The position numbers and the translations under genes are program-made. This document shows, in pieces, positions 16,437-24,000 of a stretch of DNA of 64,000 nucleotides. Under the pieces are notes generated by a model. It was not told the origin of the DNA. It worked only from the letters and a program-made list of their open reading frames with translations, and made no database searches. Numbering within the stretch: position 1 is the first letter of the stretch; each line of letters starts with the position of its first letter. Source of the DNA: Rhodoferax sp. (GTDB lineage: Bacteria; Pseudomonadota; Gammaproteobacteria; Burkholderiales; Burkholderiaceae_C); assembly GCF_023700745.1 (NCBI RefSeq), contig NZ_JAMPYG010000011.1, positions 1 through 64,000 of the forward strand. Direction: 5' to 3'.

Positions 16437-17021
16437 TCAGGCGGCCTTGAGCATCAGGCCGAACAGCTGTTCAATGCGCGAAGCATCGCCCAGTTGCATT
16501 GCCTGGCAGACTTTTTTGACGATCGGATCCACCGAAACGTCAACGACATCAGCCGCTTCAACGGTTGCCAGCGCGGCACCCGTTGGCGTCAGCACTTTGA
16601 GGGCACCTCTGCCGTTGGTCCAACTGGCTTCGATCGCATGTCCGCGATGGGCATCCAGGCGATCAAGAACCAACTGGACGCCAGCGTCGAAGGCCTCCAG
16701 CGTCACGACGTCTTCCAGATCACCGCACGCACGGCTATAGAAATGGACCTTGTACGCCACAGGCGCCAGCGCCTGAATGTCATCAAGACGCAAGTCTGGC
16801 ATCAGAAAGACAGGCGTCTCAGTCGCACTCACAGGTGCCACCGTCTGGTCTTGTGCAAGGCGGTCCAGTTTCAGCAACAGGGCGTCAGCGTGGTTACGGT
16901 CTTGCAGCACGAGCAGGGTGCGCATGGCGAGGATCTCCTGCGTCATGAGTCGCAATTCCTGGACGATGGCGCGTTCAGCGCGTGCCTCGATGGCACGCAG
17001 GGTATCAGCAATGGATGTCAT
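16437..17021 (-). CDS. Hypothetical protein with N-terminal coiled coil
   Basis: 194 residues from MTSIADTLRAIEARAERAIVQE at 17021. Residues 5-60 are predicted coiled coil by heptad pattern. The rest contains FYSRACGDLEDVVTLEAFDAGVQLVLDRLDAHRGHAIEASWTNGRGALKVL, probably an alpha/beta sandwich, and a helical end. No catalytic motif or family is recognised. AAAGGA precedes the start by about 8 nt and can pair with CCTTT just upstream, so it too may have a sequestered ribosome-binding site. It lies in the accessory stretch between radC-like and DarB-like genes. Confidence 0.65.
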   Translation of the reverse strand: MTSIADTLRAIEARAERAIVQELRLMTQEILAMRTLLVLQDRNHADALLLKLDRLAQDQTVAPVSATETPVFLMPDLRLDDIQALAPVAYKVHFYSRACGDLEDVVTLEAFDAGVQLVLDRLDAHRGHAIEASWTNGRGALKVLTPTGAALATVEAADVVDVSVDPIVKKVCQAMQLGDASRIEQLFGLMLKAA

Positions 17022-17108
17022 GGATGAATTCCTTTCAAAAGGGATGCCGCCAAGCCCCAAGGCAAGTCGACGGGATGGGTTGACGTGCAGCCCACAGGTG
17101 TTGACAAA

Positions 17109-17648
17109 TCAGGCCGCCTTGCGGGCAGCCGGGGAAGGGGCCGAATCACTGGCCTGCGCGGTCGCAGCAGCAGGTTCTGCCGGCTCGCCCGTTCTCTGTT
17201 GACGGAAGTCCGCCTGCGCCGTGGCAAAGGTGGGCTCTTGGGTCAACTGCCTGGCTTTGGCCATGGCAGGCTCTTTGCCGACATCTCTGCCGGTCTCGGG
17301 CAGGCACTCGACGACGATGTCGCCGCTCTGGCGCAGACTTCGACGCCATGCGTTCGGCCATTGGACGAACAGCTGCGTGAACAGCCCACCGCAAAACCAG
17401 CGTACGAACATCCCAATCCGTTTGTTGCGCGCCTGTCGGACCTTGTGCGTGCGCAAGGATTCCTTGCAGCACAGGTACAAAGCCAGATGGGAGCGCTTCA
17501 TGTCGGGATCGGAATCCAGTTGGGCCAGCACTTCGGTAGCGAGGGCAAGGTCGTTGCCAACACGCTTGTAAAAGCTGACCCAGGCTCTTTCTTCCTCGTG
17601 CTCGATGCTGGGGCGCTTCGTGCGAGGATGGGGTTTCTCAAGGGACAT
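17109..17648 (-). CDS. Hypothetical element protein, possible membrane segment
   Basis: 179 residues from MSLEKPHPRTKRPS at 17648. The region EERAWVSFYKRVGNDLALATEVLAQLDSDPDMKRSHLALYLCCKESLRTHKVRQARNKRIGMFVRWFCGGLFTQLF looks helical, with a short aromatic hydrophobic stretch at about 90-105; the last 60 residues are Ala/Pro/Gln-rich and probably disordered. I recognise no family. GGAGA lies 6-9 nt before the start and sits next to a pairing GGTGTT/AACACC stem (leader entry at 17649). Confidence 0.6.
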   Translation of the reverse strand: MSLEKPHPRTKRPSIEHEEERAWVSFYKRVGNDLALATEVLAQLDSDPDMKRSHLALYLCCKESLRTHKVRQARNKRIGMFVRWFCGGLFTQLFVQWPNAWRRSLRQSGDIVVECLPETGRDVGKEPAMAKARQLTQEPTFATAQADFRQQRTGEPAEPAAATAQASDSAPSPAARKAA

Positions 17649-17714
17649 GGTGTTTCTCCAGATGAAAGAGGGAACACCTTTTCCCCGGCGGGGAGACGGT
17701 GGACTCCCCGAGGG
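17649..17714 (-). promoter_or_regulatory. Structured 5' leader, copy before 17648 gene
   Basis: In gene sense a hairpin GGGGAG/CTCCCC (17709-17704 with 17695-17690), then CCGGGG, then GGTGTT (17678-17673) pairing with AACACC (17654-17649) around a loop that holds the CTGGAG ribosome-binding site. The stem bases next to the ATG differ from the radC-like leader (GGTGTT/AACACC against GGCGTT/AACGCC), which is a compensated change. Confidence 0.6.
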
Positions 17715-17770
17715 CTTGCGAAGATACATGCCACTGATAAGCTCAGTGACAAACAGGAAAGGCCCACACC

Positions 17771-18037
17771 ATGTTTCGTGCAGGCAGCGCGGTAAGGTTC
17801 ACGCCCAACGAAGTCGAGGACTACCGATCACTCGGTATCGACTTCGCAGGGACGCGAACACAGGACGACATCGAACAGGCGCTGGGCCGGTGGGCCCAGA
17901 CGCTGTCCGACGAACGTCCTGATCTGCTGGACAAGATCGTCCTGGAGATGGCGAAGGCCAAGGGCGTGCGACTGCCCGCATCGCTGGACCTGGTGGTCAG
18001 CGACTTGCCTTCTGCCGGTTCTCCCGGGCAATCCTGA
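17771..18037 (+). CDS. Hypothetical protein, 88 residues
   Basis: MFRAGSAVRFTPNEVEDYRSLGIDFAGTRTQDDIEQALGRWAQTLSDERPDLLDKIVLEMAKAKGVRLP, then a short polar end. The sequence reads as a small helical protein with an N-terminal beta hairpin. CAGGAAAGG precedes the ATG by about 8 nt. It lies on the strand opposite to its neighbours and its end overlaps the gene at 17997 by about 40 bases tail to tail. No family is recognised, and it could be spurious. Confidence 0.45.
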   Translation: MFRAGSAVRFTPNEVEDYRSLGIDFAGTRTQDDIEQALGRWAQTLSDERPDLLDKIVLEMAKAKGVRLPASLDLVVSDLPSAGSPGQS

Positions 18038-18197
18038 TCCAACGGTCGGCGATTTGGTCCAGGTAGACCAGATCGTCGGGCTCAATCTCCCCAGCCTTCC
18101 TCAGCCGAGCGATCACTTCCTTGACCAGTTGTGGGTCATCCTTGGCGAGTTGAATCGCCATGGCGGCTACGCGCTTGCGGTAAAGACTGGCCAGCAT
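17997..18197 (-). CDS. Hypothetical protein, 66 residues, second gene of pair
   Basis: MLASLYRKRVAAMAIQLAKDDPQLVKEVIARLRKAGEIEPDDLVYLDQIADRWIRIARENRQKASR is a helical, amphipathic small protein. The start lies two bases after the stop of the gene at 18200-18376, so the two are probably translated in series. No domain is recognised; the second half (DQIADRWIRIARE) has a DNA-binding look without a clear helix-turn-helix. Confidence 0.5.
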   Translation of the reverse strand: MLASLYRKRVAAMAIQLAKDDPQLVKEVIARLRKAGEIEPDDLVYLDQIADRWIRIARENRQKASR

Positions 18198-18199
18198 GG

Positions 18200-18376
18200 T
18201 CAGACTGCCGAAGCACAGGCTTCTACAACCGATGCGTTCTGTTCGGAAACAGACCGGTACGGTTTCAACAATGCGGCCACCACTGGCTTGCGAACCGCGA
18301 GCATCCGGGCAAGGCCGGATCCTCCCAGTAGCACGCCAATGGGGCGCGTTTCTCTTTTCACAGGGACTGCGAACAT
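18200..18376 (-). CDS. Hypothetical protein, 58 residues, first gene of pair
   Basis: The frame from the ATG at 18376 gives MFAVPVKRETRPIGVLLGGSGLARMLAVRKPVVAALLKPYRS and a short polar end. GAAGGAG lies six bases before the ATG and belongs to a structured leader shared with other genes of the element, which is the main reason to believe the start. No family is recognised. The small size and the two consecutive short genes suggest regulatory or accessory peptides. Confidence 0.5.
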   Translation of the reverse strand: MFAVPVKRETRPIGVLLGGSGLARMLAVRKPVVAALLKPYRSVSEQNASVVEACASAV

Positions 18377-18446
18377 GGTGCTCTCCTTCAGGGTCAGAAG
18401 GGGAACACCCATCCCCGGCGGGGAACTTGGAGTTCCCCGTTCGGGA
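18377..18446 (-). promoter_or_regulatory. Structured 5' leader, copy before 18376 gene
   Basis: In gene sense an outer TCCC/GGGA, an inner hairpin GGGGAACT/AGTTCCCC (18438-18431 with 18427-18420), and GGTGTT (18409-18404) pairing with AGCACC (18382-18377), one pair being a G-U wobble. The ribosome-binding site AAGGAG is in the enclosed segment. The architecture matches the leaders at 15621, 17649 and 26078. Confidence 0.6.
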
Positions 18447-18659
18447 ATGCTCGGGCCATAGATGGCCGAGCAGCTTGGTGGCGACACCTTTCGGTATGCC
18501 ATGAAAACGAAAACCCCCGGTTCTTTCGAACGGGAGCCTTCTATCGATGCCGAACTGCAATGACATGCAAGATGTCACCGCGCACGGCATTGCATGCCGT
18601 CAAGCCCGAGGGTTTAACGGCAAGCACAGTGGTCAGCCTGGGGCTGAACGGATCACGAA

Positions 18660-18910
18660 GCCATGCGCATAAAGCGTATGGCCTGACCAGGCGAAAGCCC
18701 GGACTCTTTCAAAGGCAGGTAACGACTGCGACGCCAGTCAGACTGGACTTCAGGAGGACAGGAATCCTCTGATGAAGGCTGTACAGGCGCGATGCCCACG
18801 GATAGCCCTTGCAGTGTGGCTCGGGAGGCGGCGAGTGATCAAGGATGTGCCGCAACAGACGGGGCGATACCACCCCGAAGCGCCCGCAACATTGGGTGCT
18901 TTTGGGTGGT
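18660..18910 (-). repeat. Conserved noncoding module, copy 2
   Basis: The core is at 18714-18735 and is identical to copy 4 over its 22 bases. It is followed by stem CCAGT/ACTGG (18734-18746) and preceded by CATGCGCAT/AAGCGTATG and a GAAAG/CTTTC hairpin. TTTTGGGTGGTG occurs about 165 bases to the right. The interval 18447-18940 contains no convincing gene; a 50-codon frame at 18772 is possible but unsupported. It lies about 340 bases before the gene pair starting at 18376. Confidence 0.6.
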
Positions 18911-18939
18911 GCATGACAAGCTCGACAGATTAATTGACG

Positions 18940-19480
18940 GATACCGACCCTGTGTCCGGGTGTTCATGCAACGTACCTCCGGTTTCGTCACTGGCAGTCT
19001 CTGGCCCGGCTTCACCGTGCCGCCTCCCCACCCGCCCGGGTTGCCCCGGCATCTGACGCATGACCTTACAGCTTTGCATGTCCTCAATCACTCACTCTCG
19101 TTCGGTCCTTCGTCCTTTTGGCTTGGCCTCATCAGCCACCGACTCGAACTACTACGACCTTTGCTGACTTCTCGCTCCAGCCTGCGCTGTCGCCCTTTCA
19201 GGCACAAGGCGAGATCTCCCTAGGTAAGAACGCACTCCTTCATTGCACAACCGCCGGATCTACGCCACTTCGCCTTGATCACGAGAGCTTCGCGGTTTCT
19301 GGCCCGCTCGCCCTGCTTGGCAGCGCCTTCTATCCGGTTCTTGTTCATCAGCTCGCAATTTATGCTCCACGCCTCCTTCCCACACTCGGTCACCCTCATG
19401 CAGTTGCGCTTCACTTCGTTCGTCGCGATCAACTTACGGCGGGACTTGCACCCGCAGGAGTGCGCCCATGCTGGGCGCAC
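18940..19480 (-). mobile_element. Group II intron, 5' fragment
   Basis: On the minus strand the sequence starts at 19480 with GTGCGCCCAGC, the usual 5' end of bacterial group II introns. It continues with domain I features I recognise from ORF-carrying introns, such as GTGCAAGTCCCGCC and AAGGAGTGCGTTCTTACC. It breaks off near 18940, about where the reverse transcriptase gene would begin, with no RT motifs and no domain V/VI. The 5' end lies directly behind the terminator at 19487-19508, which is where class C group II introns insert. The fragment cannot splice by itself. Spurious reading frames across it are common in databases. Confidence 0.75.
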
Positions 19481-19486
19481 CAAAAG

Positions 19487-19508
19487 AAAAGGCCCCGAGG
19501 GGCCTTTC
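19487..19508 (-). terminator. Rho-independent terminator of histone-like gene
   Basis: In minus sense AAAGGCCCC, loop, GGGGCCTTT is followed by TCTTTTG, about 30 bases after the stop codon of the gene at 19538. The group II intron fragment begins six to seven bases after the T tract. Confidence 0.8.
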
Positions 19509-19537
19509 ATATTGGGCAACAGAGCCGCGTATCCAAA

Positions 19538-19840
19538 TTAATTCTTCGCAGTCCGCTTTGCCTTCTTGGCGGAGGCCGCCGCTTTAGGAGCAACCGTTGC
19601 CTTGGGCGCTGCAACAACAGGCGCAACCTTCAGTGCGGTGCGTTGATCACGCAGGGCGTTGATTTCGGCTGCGATCTTGTTTTTACGCTCGGTCAGCTTG
19701 ATGTTTGCCGTCAGTTTGGCAATGGCCTTGGTTGTCTTGGACACAGGGGCCTTCGCAGCGGGTTTTGGCGCCTTCGCGGGAGCCGTTACCTTCTTTGTTG
19801 TCGTCGCAGCCTTGGGAGCCACTTTCTTCGCAGTTGCCAT
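19538..19840 (-). CDS. Histone H1-like Ala/Lys/Pro-rich DNA-binding protein
   Basis: 100 residues, MATAKKVAPKAATTTKKVTAPAKAPKPAAKAP and so on: repeated Lys-Ala-Pro tracts at both ends flank a helical centre (AIAKLTANIKLTERKNKIAAEINALRDQRTALK). The composition matches bacterial histone H1-like and AlgP-like proteins that bind DNA non-specifically and condense it. TAGGAA precedes the start by about 6 nt, and a perfect terminator follows. On an element it could silence or package DNA. The family call is by composition, which is the only criterion for this group. Confidence 0.75.
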   Translation of the reverse strand: MATAKKVAPKAATTTKKVTAPAKAPKPAAKAPVSKTTKAIAKLTANIKLTERKNKIAAEINALRDQRTALKVAPVVAAPKATVAPKAAASAKKAKRTAKN

Positions 19841-20126
19841 TTGTATTCCTATTTTGTTATCTGGCGAATCTATTTTTGCCAGGCAAGTATTGCCCTCAAT
19901 ATTTTGATGCTCTGGAATTTACGTGTCGTCTATGGAGACTGACATGGATTCAATCCAGCTGGTAGATAGTCTTTGCATTGGCCGACAGGAAGATTCAACT
20001 GTTCAAGCTCAGGCGGTTCGTGGCGACGGGTCTGCTTTCGCAAACGCATGAGGATCCGGGCTGGTTGACGCGGCAATTCCGGGAAATGAACATCCGCGAT
20101 GTGGACGACGGGTGATAGGCTAGACC

Positions 20127-20158
20127 TTGACAAGGAATGCCTTTTAAGATATCTTAAA
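20127..20158 (+). promoter_or_regulatory. Promoter and palindromic operator of PemIK-like module
   Basis: TTGACA (20127-20132), a 17-base spacer and TATCTT (20150-20155) form a credible sigma-70 promoter. The -10 lies inside a perfect 16-base palindrome TTTAAGATATCTTAAA (20143-20158), the expected operator for autorepression by the antitoxin. AAGGAG follows just before the start at 20185. Confidence 0.7.
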
Positions 20159-20184
20159 GATATTCAAAACAAGGAGATTCCATA

Positions 20185-20472
20185 ATGAACACCCGTGCCG
20201 CTGCCGACCAGATCGCCTTCCGCTACCGTACCGTCGACAGCGCCACGGGCGTGACGCGCGAAACCGCAAAACGGGTGGCGGAACGCCTGGGCGTTGATGA
20301 GACTCAGGCTATCCACATTGCACTGCACACAATGGCCGTCAAGCTGCTGCCGCAGTATGATGCGGATGAGGGGCCGCTGACTGCCGCCCAAGTTCGTCAA
20401 ATCAAGAAGCGTGTCCCGCAGGGCAAAAAGCGTTCGGTACGCTCCAGCCTGTTTGAGGCCGAGTTGGCATGA
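20185..20472 (+). CDS. Antitoxin of PemK/MazF-type module
   Basis: 95 residues, MNTRAAADQIAFRYRTVDSATGVTRETAKRVAERLGVDETQAIHIALHTMAVKLLPQYDADEGPLT, then a basic tail. The N-terminal half looks like a ribbon-helix-helix-type DNA-binding region, and the C-terminal Lys/Arg-rich end probably wraps the toxin. It is directly followed by, and overlaps by four bases, the PemK-like toxin gene. It should repress from the palindrome at 20143 and neutralise the toxin. The function is inferred from position. Confidence 0.65.
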   Translation: MNTRAAADQIAFRYRTVDSATGVTRETAKRVAERLGVDETQAIHIALHTMAVKLLPQYDADEGPLTAAQVRQIKKRVPQGKKRSVRSSLFEAELA

Positions 20473-20879
20473 TGCCTCAGTGGTGGGGCGAACCTACTGC
20501 TGGCGAAATTGTTTGGTGCCACTTTCCCGACGATGTCAACCCGCGCCCGAAGCCACGGCCAGCGCTGATTCTGGCGGTATTTGATGACGATGCGCCGCAG
20601 TTTCACGTTCGAGTTGCCTACGGTACCAGCCAACGCACGACTACCCTGCACCGAGGCGAATTCACCATCCTGCGTGACCGCAATCTGGCGGCTTATGATG
20701 CAGCGGGTCTCAGCTATGACACCAAGTTCGATTTAAAGCAAGCGCTCGATCTGGCATACACGACAGAGTGGTTCTCGGTGCCGCCTGCGGCACCACATGG
20801 CCAGACGCCCAAGCTTGGCACCTTGCATCCTTCGCTGGTGCGCGCTGTGCAAGCCGCATTTCAGGCGGCCAATGGGTGA
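20469..20879 (+). CDS. PemK/MazF-like endoribonuclease toxin
   Basis: 136 residues. GEIVWCHFPDDVNPRPKPRPALILAVFDD matches the first strands and the P-x-K-x-RPALIL loop of PemK/MazF proteins; FHVRVAYGTSQRTTTLHRGEFTI covers the second conserved block and DTKFDLKQALDL the TKFD segment with its Lys. Members cut mRNA. The gene overlaps the antitoxin by ATGA. Length is slightly above the family norm because of a short C-terminal extension. Confidence 0.75.
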   Translation: MMPQWWGEPTAGEIVWCHFPDDVNPRPKPRPALILAVFDDDAPQFHVRVAYGTSQRTTTLHRGEFTILRDRNLAAYDAAGLSYDTKFDLKQALDLAYTTEWFSVPPAAPHGQTPKLGTLHPSLVRAVQAAFQAANG

Positions 20880-21044
20880 GTCAGGGGGGCTGACGGTCGG
20901 CATTGGTTGATCGCTGTCGAAAGTTTTGCAGCTCGTTCTCTGGGCATGCCCAATTTACGGGCAGGCCAGTCGTACCATTGCCAGACGCGGGTTGTCGGCT
21001 TGCCGGGACCTGCTTGTCCACAGCCTCTGTGGATAAACAAGCAC

Positions 21045-21081
21045 AAAAAAAGACCCCCATCGCTTTTCAGCCATGGGGGTC
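21045..21081 (-). terminator. Rho-independent terminator of DarB-like gene
   Basis: In minus sense GACCCCCAT and ATGGGGGTC form a nine-pair stem followed by TTTTTTT, eight bases after the stop codon at 21089. Confidence 0.85.
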
Positions 21082-21088
21082 AACTTGA

Positions 21089-24000
21089 TCAAGCTGCCTG
21101 TCGCACCTCTTCGGCATCAACCTTCGCGCTGCCCGCTTCATCCTTGTCCAGATCAAGCTGCTTGAGCAGCTCTCGCTGACGGGCGAGCAGATTCACCAGA
21201 CGGCCTTCGTGTTCAAAGGTCCGAGCCAGCTCCAGCCGGATGTCTTCCAGCCGCTTGCGCCGCACCTCCAATTGCACAACTGCATCGGTGTGGTGCTTGA
21301 CCACCGATTCCAGCGCCGCCATCAGTGCGGCCACGAGGGCGGGCCCTGTTTGGTACGGTTCGGCGTTGTACAGGCAATGGCCTGACAGGTACAGGTTGGG
21401 CACTTCCTCGCCGCGTGCCGCAAGGATGCCCAGGTCAAATCCGCCAAACCGGCCGACCACCCGTTCAATCATCCGGGTGCCGGTACGAACCTCTTCTTTC
21501 GCTGTTTTTACCAAGCCCCGCAGGACTTCCCCTACGGCATCCGGTCCGGTGACGGGGCGACCCGCCAGTTCGAGGCCAATACCCTGCATGGTTTGCGGCT
21601 CAACCCGCTCCACGTCCTGGGCATACAGCGCAATCTTTTTCTCCAGCGCTTCGATCATCATCGGCAACCGGCCCACTTCGCTTTCGTTGGCATAGCGCTG
21701 ATTGCGCCATACCGAGAAGAGCGTCGAGAGTTTGGCCACTTCCGCATCTACCCCAGCTTTTTCGATGACAAGTGGATTGCCGGACGCCAGGGCTTTCACC
21801 TCGGCATACGACAGCGTCGCCAGTTCCACGTCCTCCAGTGAGCGGATACCCTTGTCGCCCTTCATCACCTGGGCAATAAAGCGCGCCTTGGTCTCCAGCG
21901 TCTGCCACAGGTAGGCATCGAAGCTTTGTTCCGTCACGTACCTGAATATCTCCACCTCCTCACACTCGTTGCCCTGACGCAGGATGCGCCCCTCTCTTTG
22001 CTCGACGTCACAGGGACGCCAGGGCGCATCGAGGTGGTGCAGGGCGCACAGCCGGGTCTGCACGTTGGTGCCGACTCCCATCTTCGCCGTCGATCCGAGC
22101 AGCACCCGGACTCGTCCGTCGCGCACCGCCTTGAACAGCGTGGCCTTCTGGATGTCGGTGTCGGCATCGTGCACGAAGGCGATGTCCTTGTCAGGCAGAC
22201 CTGCTTCGATCAGCCTTTGCCGCAAATCGTCATAGACGCTGAACCCTTTGTCCCCCTTGGGCGATGACAGATCGCAAAACACCATCTGGGCACCGCGGAA
22301 GTCCGTACTCCTGCGCCAGATGTCCATCACCTCACCTACGCAGGCGGCCACCTTGCCCTTGGTATCAAACTTGGCCAGCGGTGCCACCAGCCGGAAATCT
22401 AGCGCAGCCTTGCGGCCGTCCGTGGTGATTGCCAGCATGTTGTCATCCTGCGGTTTCACGTGTCCGCTGCGGATGGCCTCCGCCCGCAGCACCAGCGTTT
22501 CCACAAAGGCCTTGAGTGCCTGGCTGGCCGGGCAGGCCACGATGCGTGCTTTGCCCCCGCGTAATGGCGGGACTGGCAAGTTCAGCATTTCCGCCGTGCG
22601 GATGTCGGCCACTTCACCAAACACCGCCATCAACTCGGGCACATTGATGAACCGTGCAAACCGCGTGTGCATGCGGTATCCACTGCCATCCGGTGCAATC
22701 TCCAGCGCCGTGACGCTCTCGCCGAACGTGGCGGCCCAGGCATCGAACTGCTGCAAGCCCAGTTCCTCCAGGCGATTGGGCTGCAGGTAGCGCATCATGG
22801 TATGGATCTCCGCCATGGTGTTGGCCACCGGTGTCGCCGTTGCGAACACCACTCCGCGCTGCACATGCCCATGGATTTGCATGGTGTAACGGGTCTTCAG
22901 GAACAGATCGAATGCCCGTTCCGAGCTGGTCAGGGGCAAACCCGCGACCCGCGTCATCTTGGTGAACCGGTACAGGTTCTTATGTAAATGCGCCTCGTCC
23001 ACGAACAGGCAGTCAATGCCCAGCAGTTCCCAGGTGAGGAGATCGTCCTTTTTCTGGTCCGCCAGCAATCGTTCCAGCCGGGCCTTCCAGTTCTTCTTCA
23101 TCGCTTCCAGTTGCTTGACGATCCGGTTGGACTTGTCATTGCTCTTTTCAGCGCGGACGGCCATCTCTAACTCATGAATGATCTCCTTGATAAACGCTTC
23201 AGTGAATTGCGGCGACATCTTGATGCGCTCAAAGCTTGAGTGCGTGATGACCACTGCGTCCCAATTGCCTGTGGCGATGCGCGACACCAGCTCGCGCCGA
23301 CGGTCGCCCTCCAGGTCTTCCTTGCTGGCCATCAAGACCGAGGCATTCGGGTAGAGCCGAACGAATTCTGCCGTGTATTGCTGCAACATGTGGTTCGGGA
23401 CCACATGGCAAGGCTTGGTGACGAAACCCAGCCGACGCAGCTCCATGCTGGCGATCACGCACACCGCCGTCTTGCCGGCGCCGACCACATGGAACAGTCC
23501 GGTGTTGCCGGACTGCACGATGCGCCAGACGGAATCCAACTGGTGCGGGTGCAGCACGAAGCATCGGGAGAACCCCGGCAGCTTCAGGTGGGAGCCATCG
23601 AACTGCCGTGGCCGGGTGGCGTTGAACAGGTCGTTGTAAATCCGGCACAGCTTTTCTCGCCGCACCGTGTCCTCAAAGGCCCAGCCCGCAAAGCGGTCTT
23701 TGATCAGGCCCAGTTTCTCGCGTGCGGCCAGCGTTTCATCAGAGTTGACGACATACCTGTCCGTCTCGGGGTCCGGGTCGCGTACCGTGGGCACCTGCAC
23801 GTTCAGTGCGCATTGCACCAGTTCGATGCCGTTCATGCGCGAGGTGCCAAACTCCTGCGTCACCTTCACATTCTGGCGCGCTTCCCACTCGCCATAGCGC
23901 ACTGACCAGGCTCCGGCCTCGGCCGAATAGCTGACCTGGCAGTCCTTGAGCTCCAGAACTTCCTGGACGAAAGCCTCGACGTCCATGGCGGGAATCCAGA

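Noticed and set aside
19118..19942. Long + strand frames across 19.1-19.9 kb.
   Set aside because: They cross the group II intron fragment and the antisense of the histone-like gene; these are well-known spurious frames.
19960..20115. A short frame (FALADRKIQLFKLRRFVATGLL and on) ending at 20115.
   Set aside because: About 50 codons without a start; it may be a remnant of a gene end but I cannot support it.
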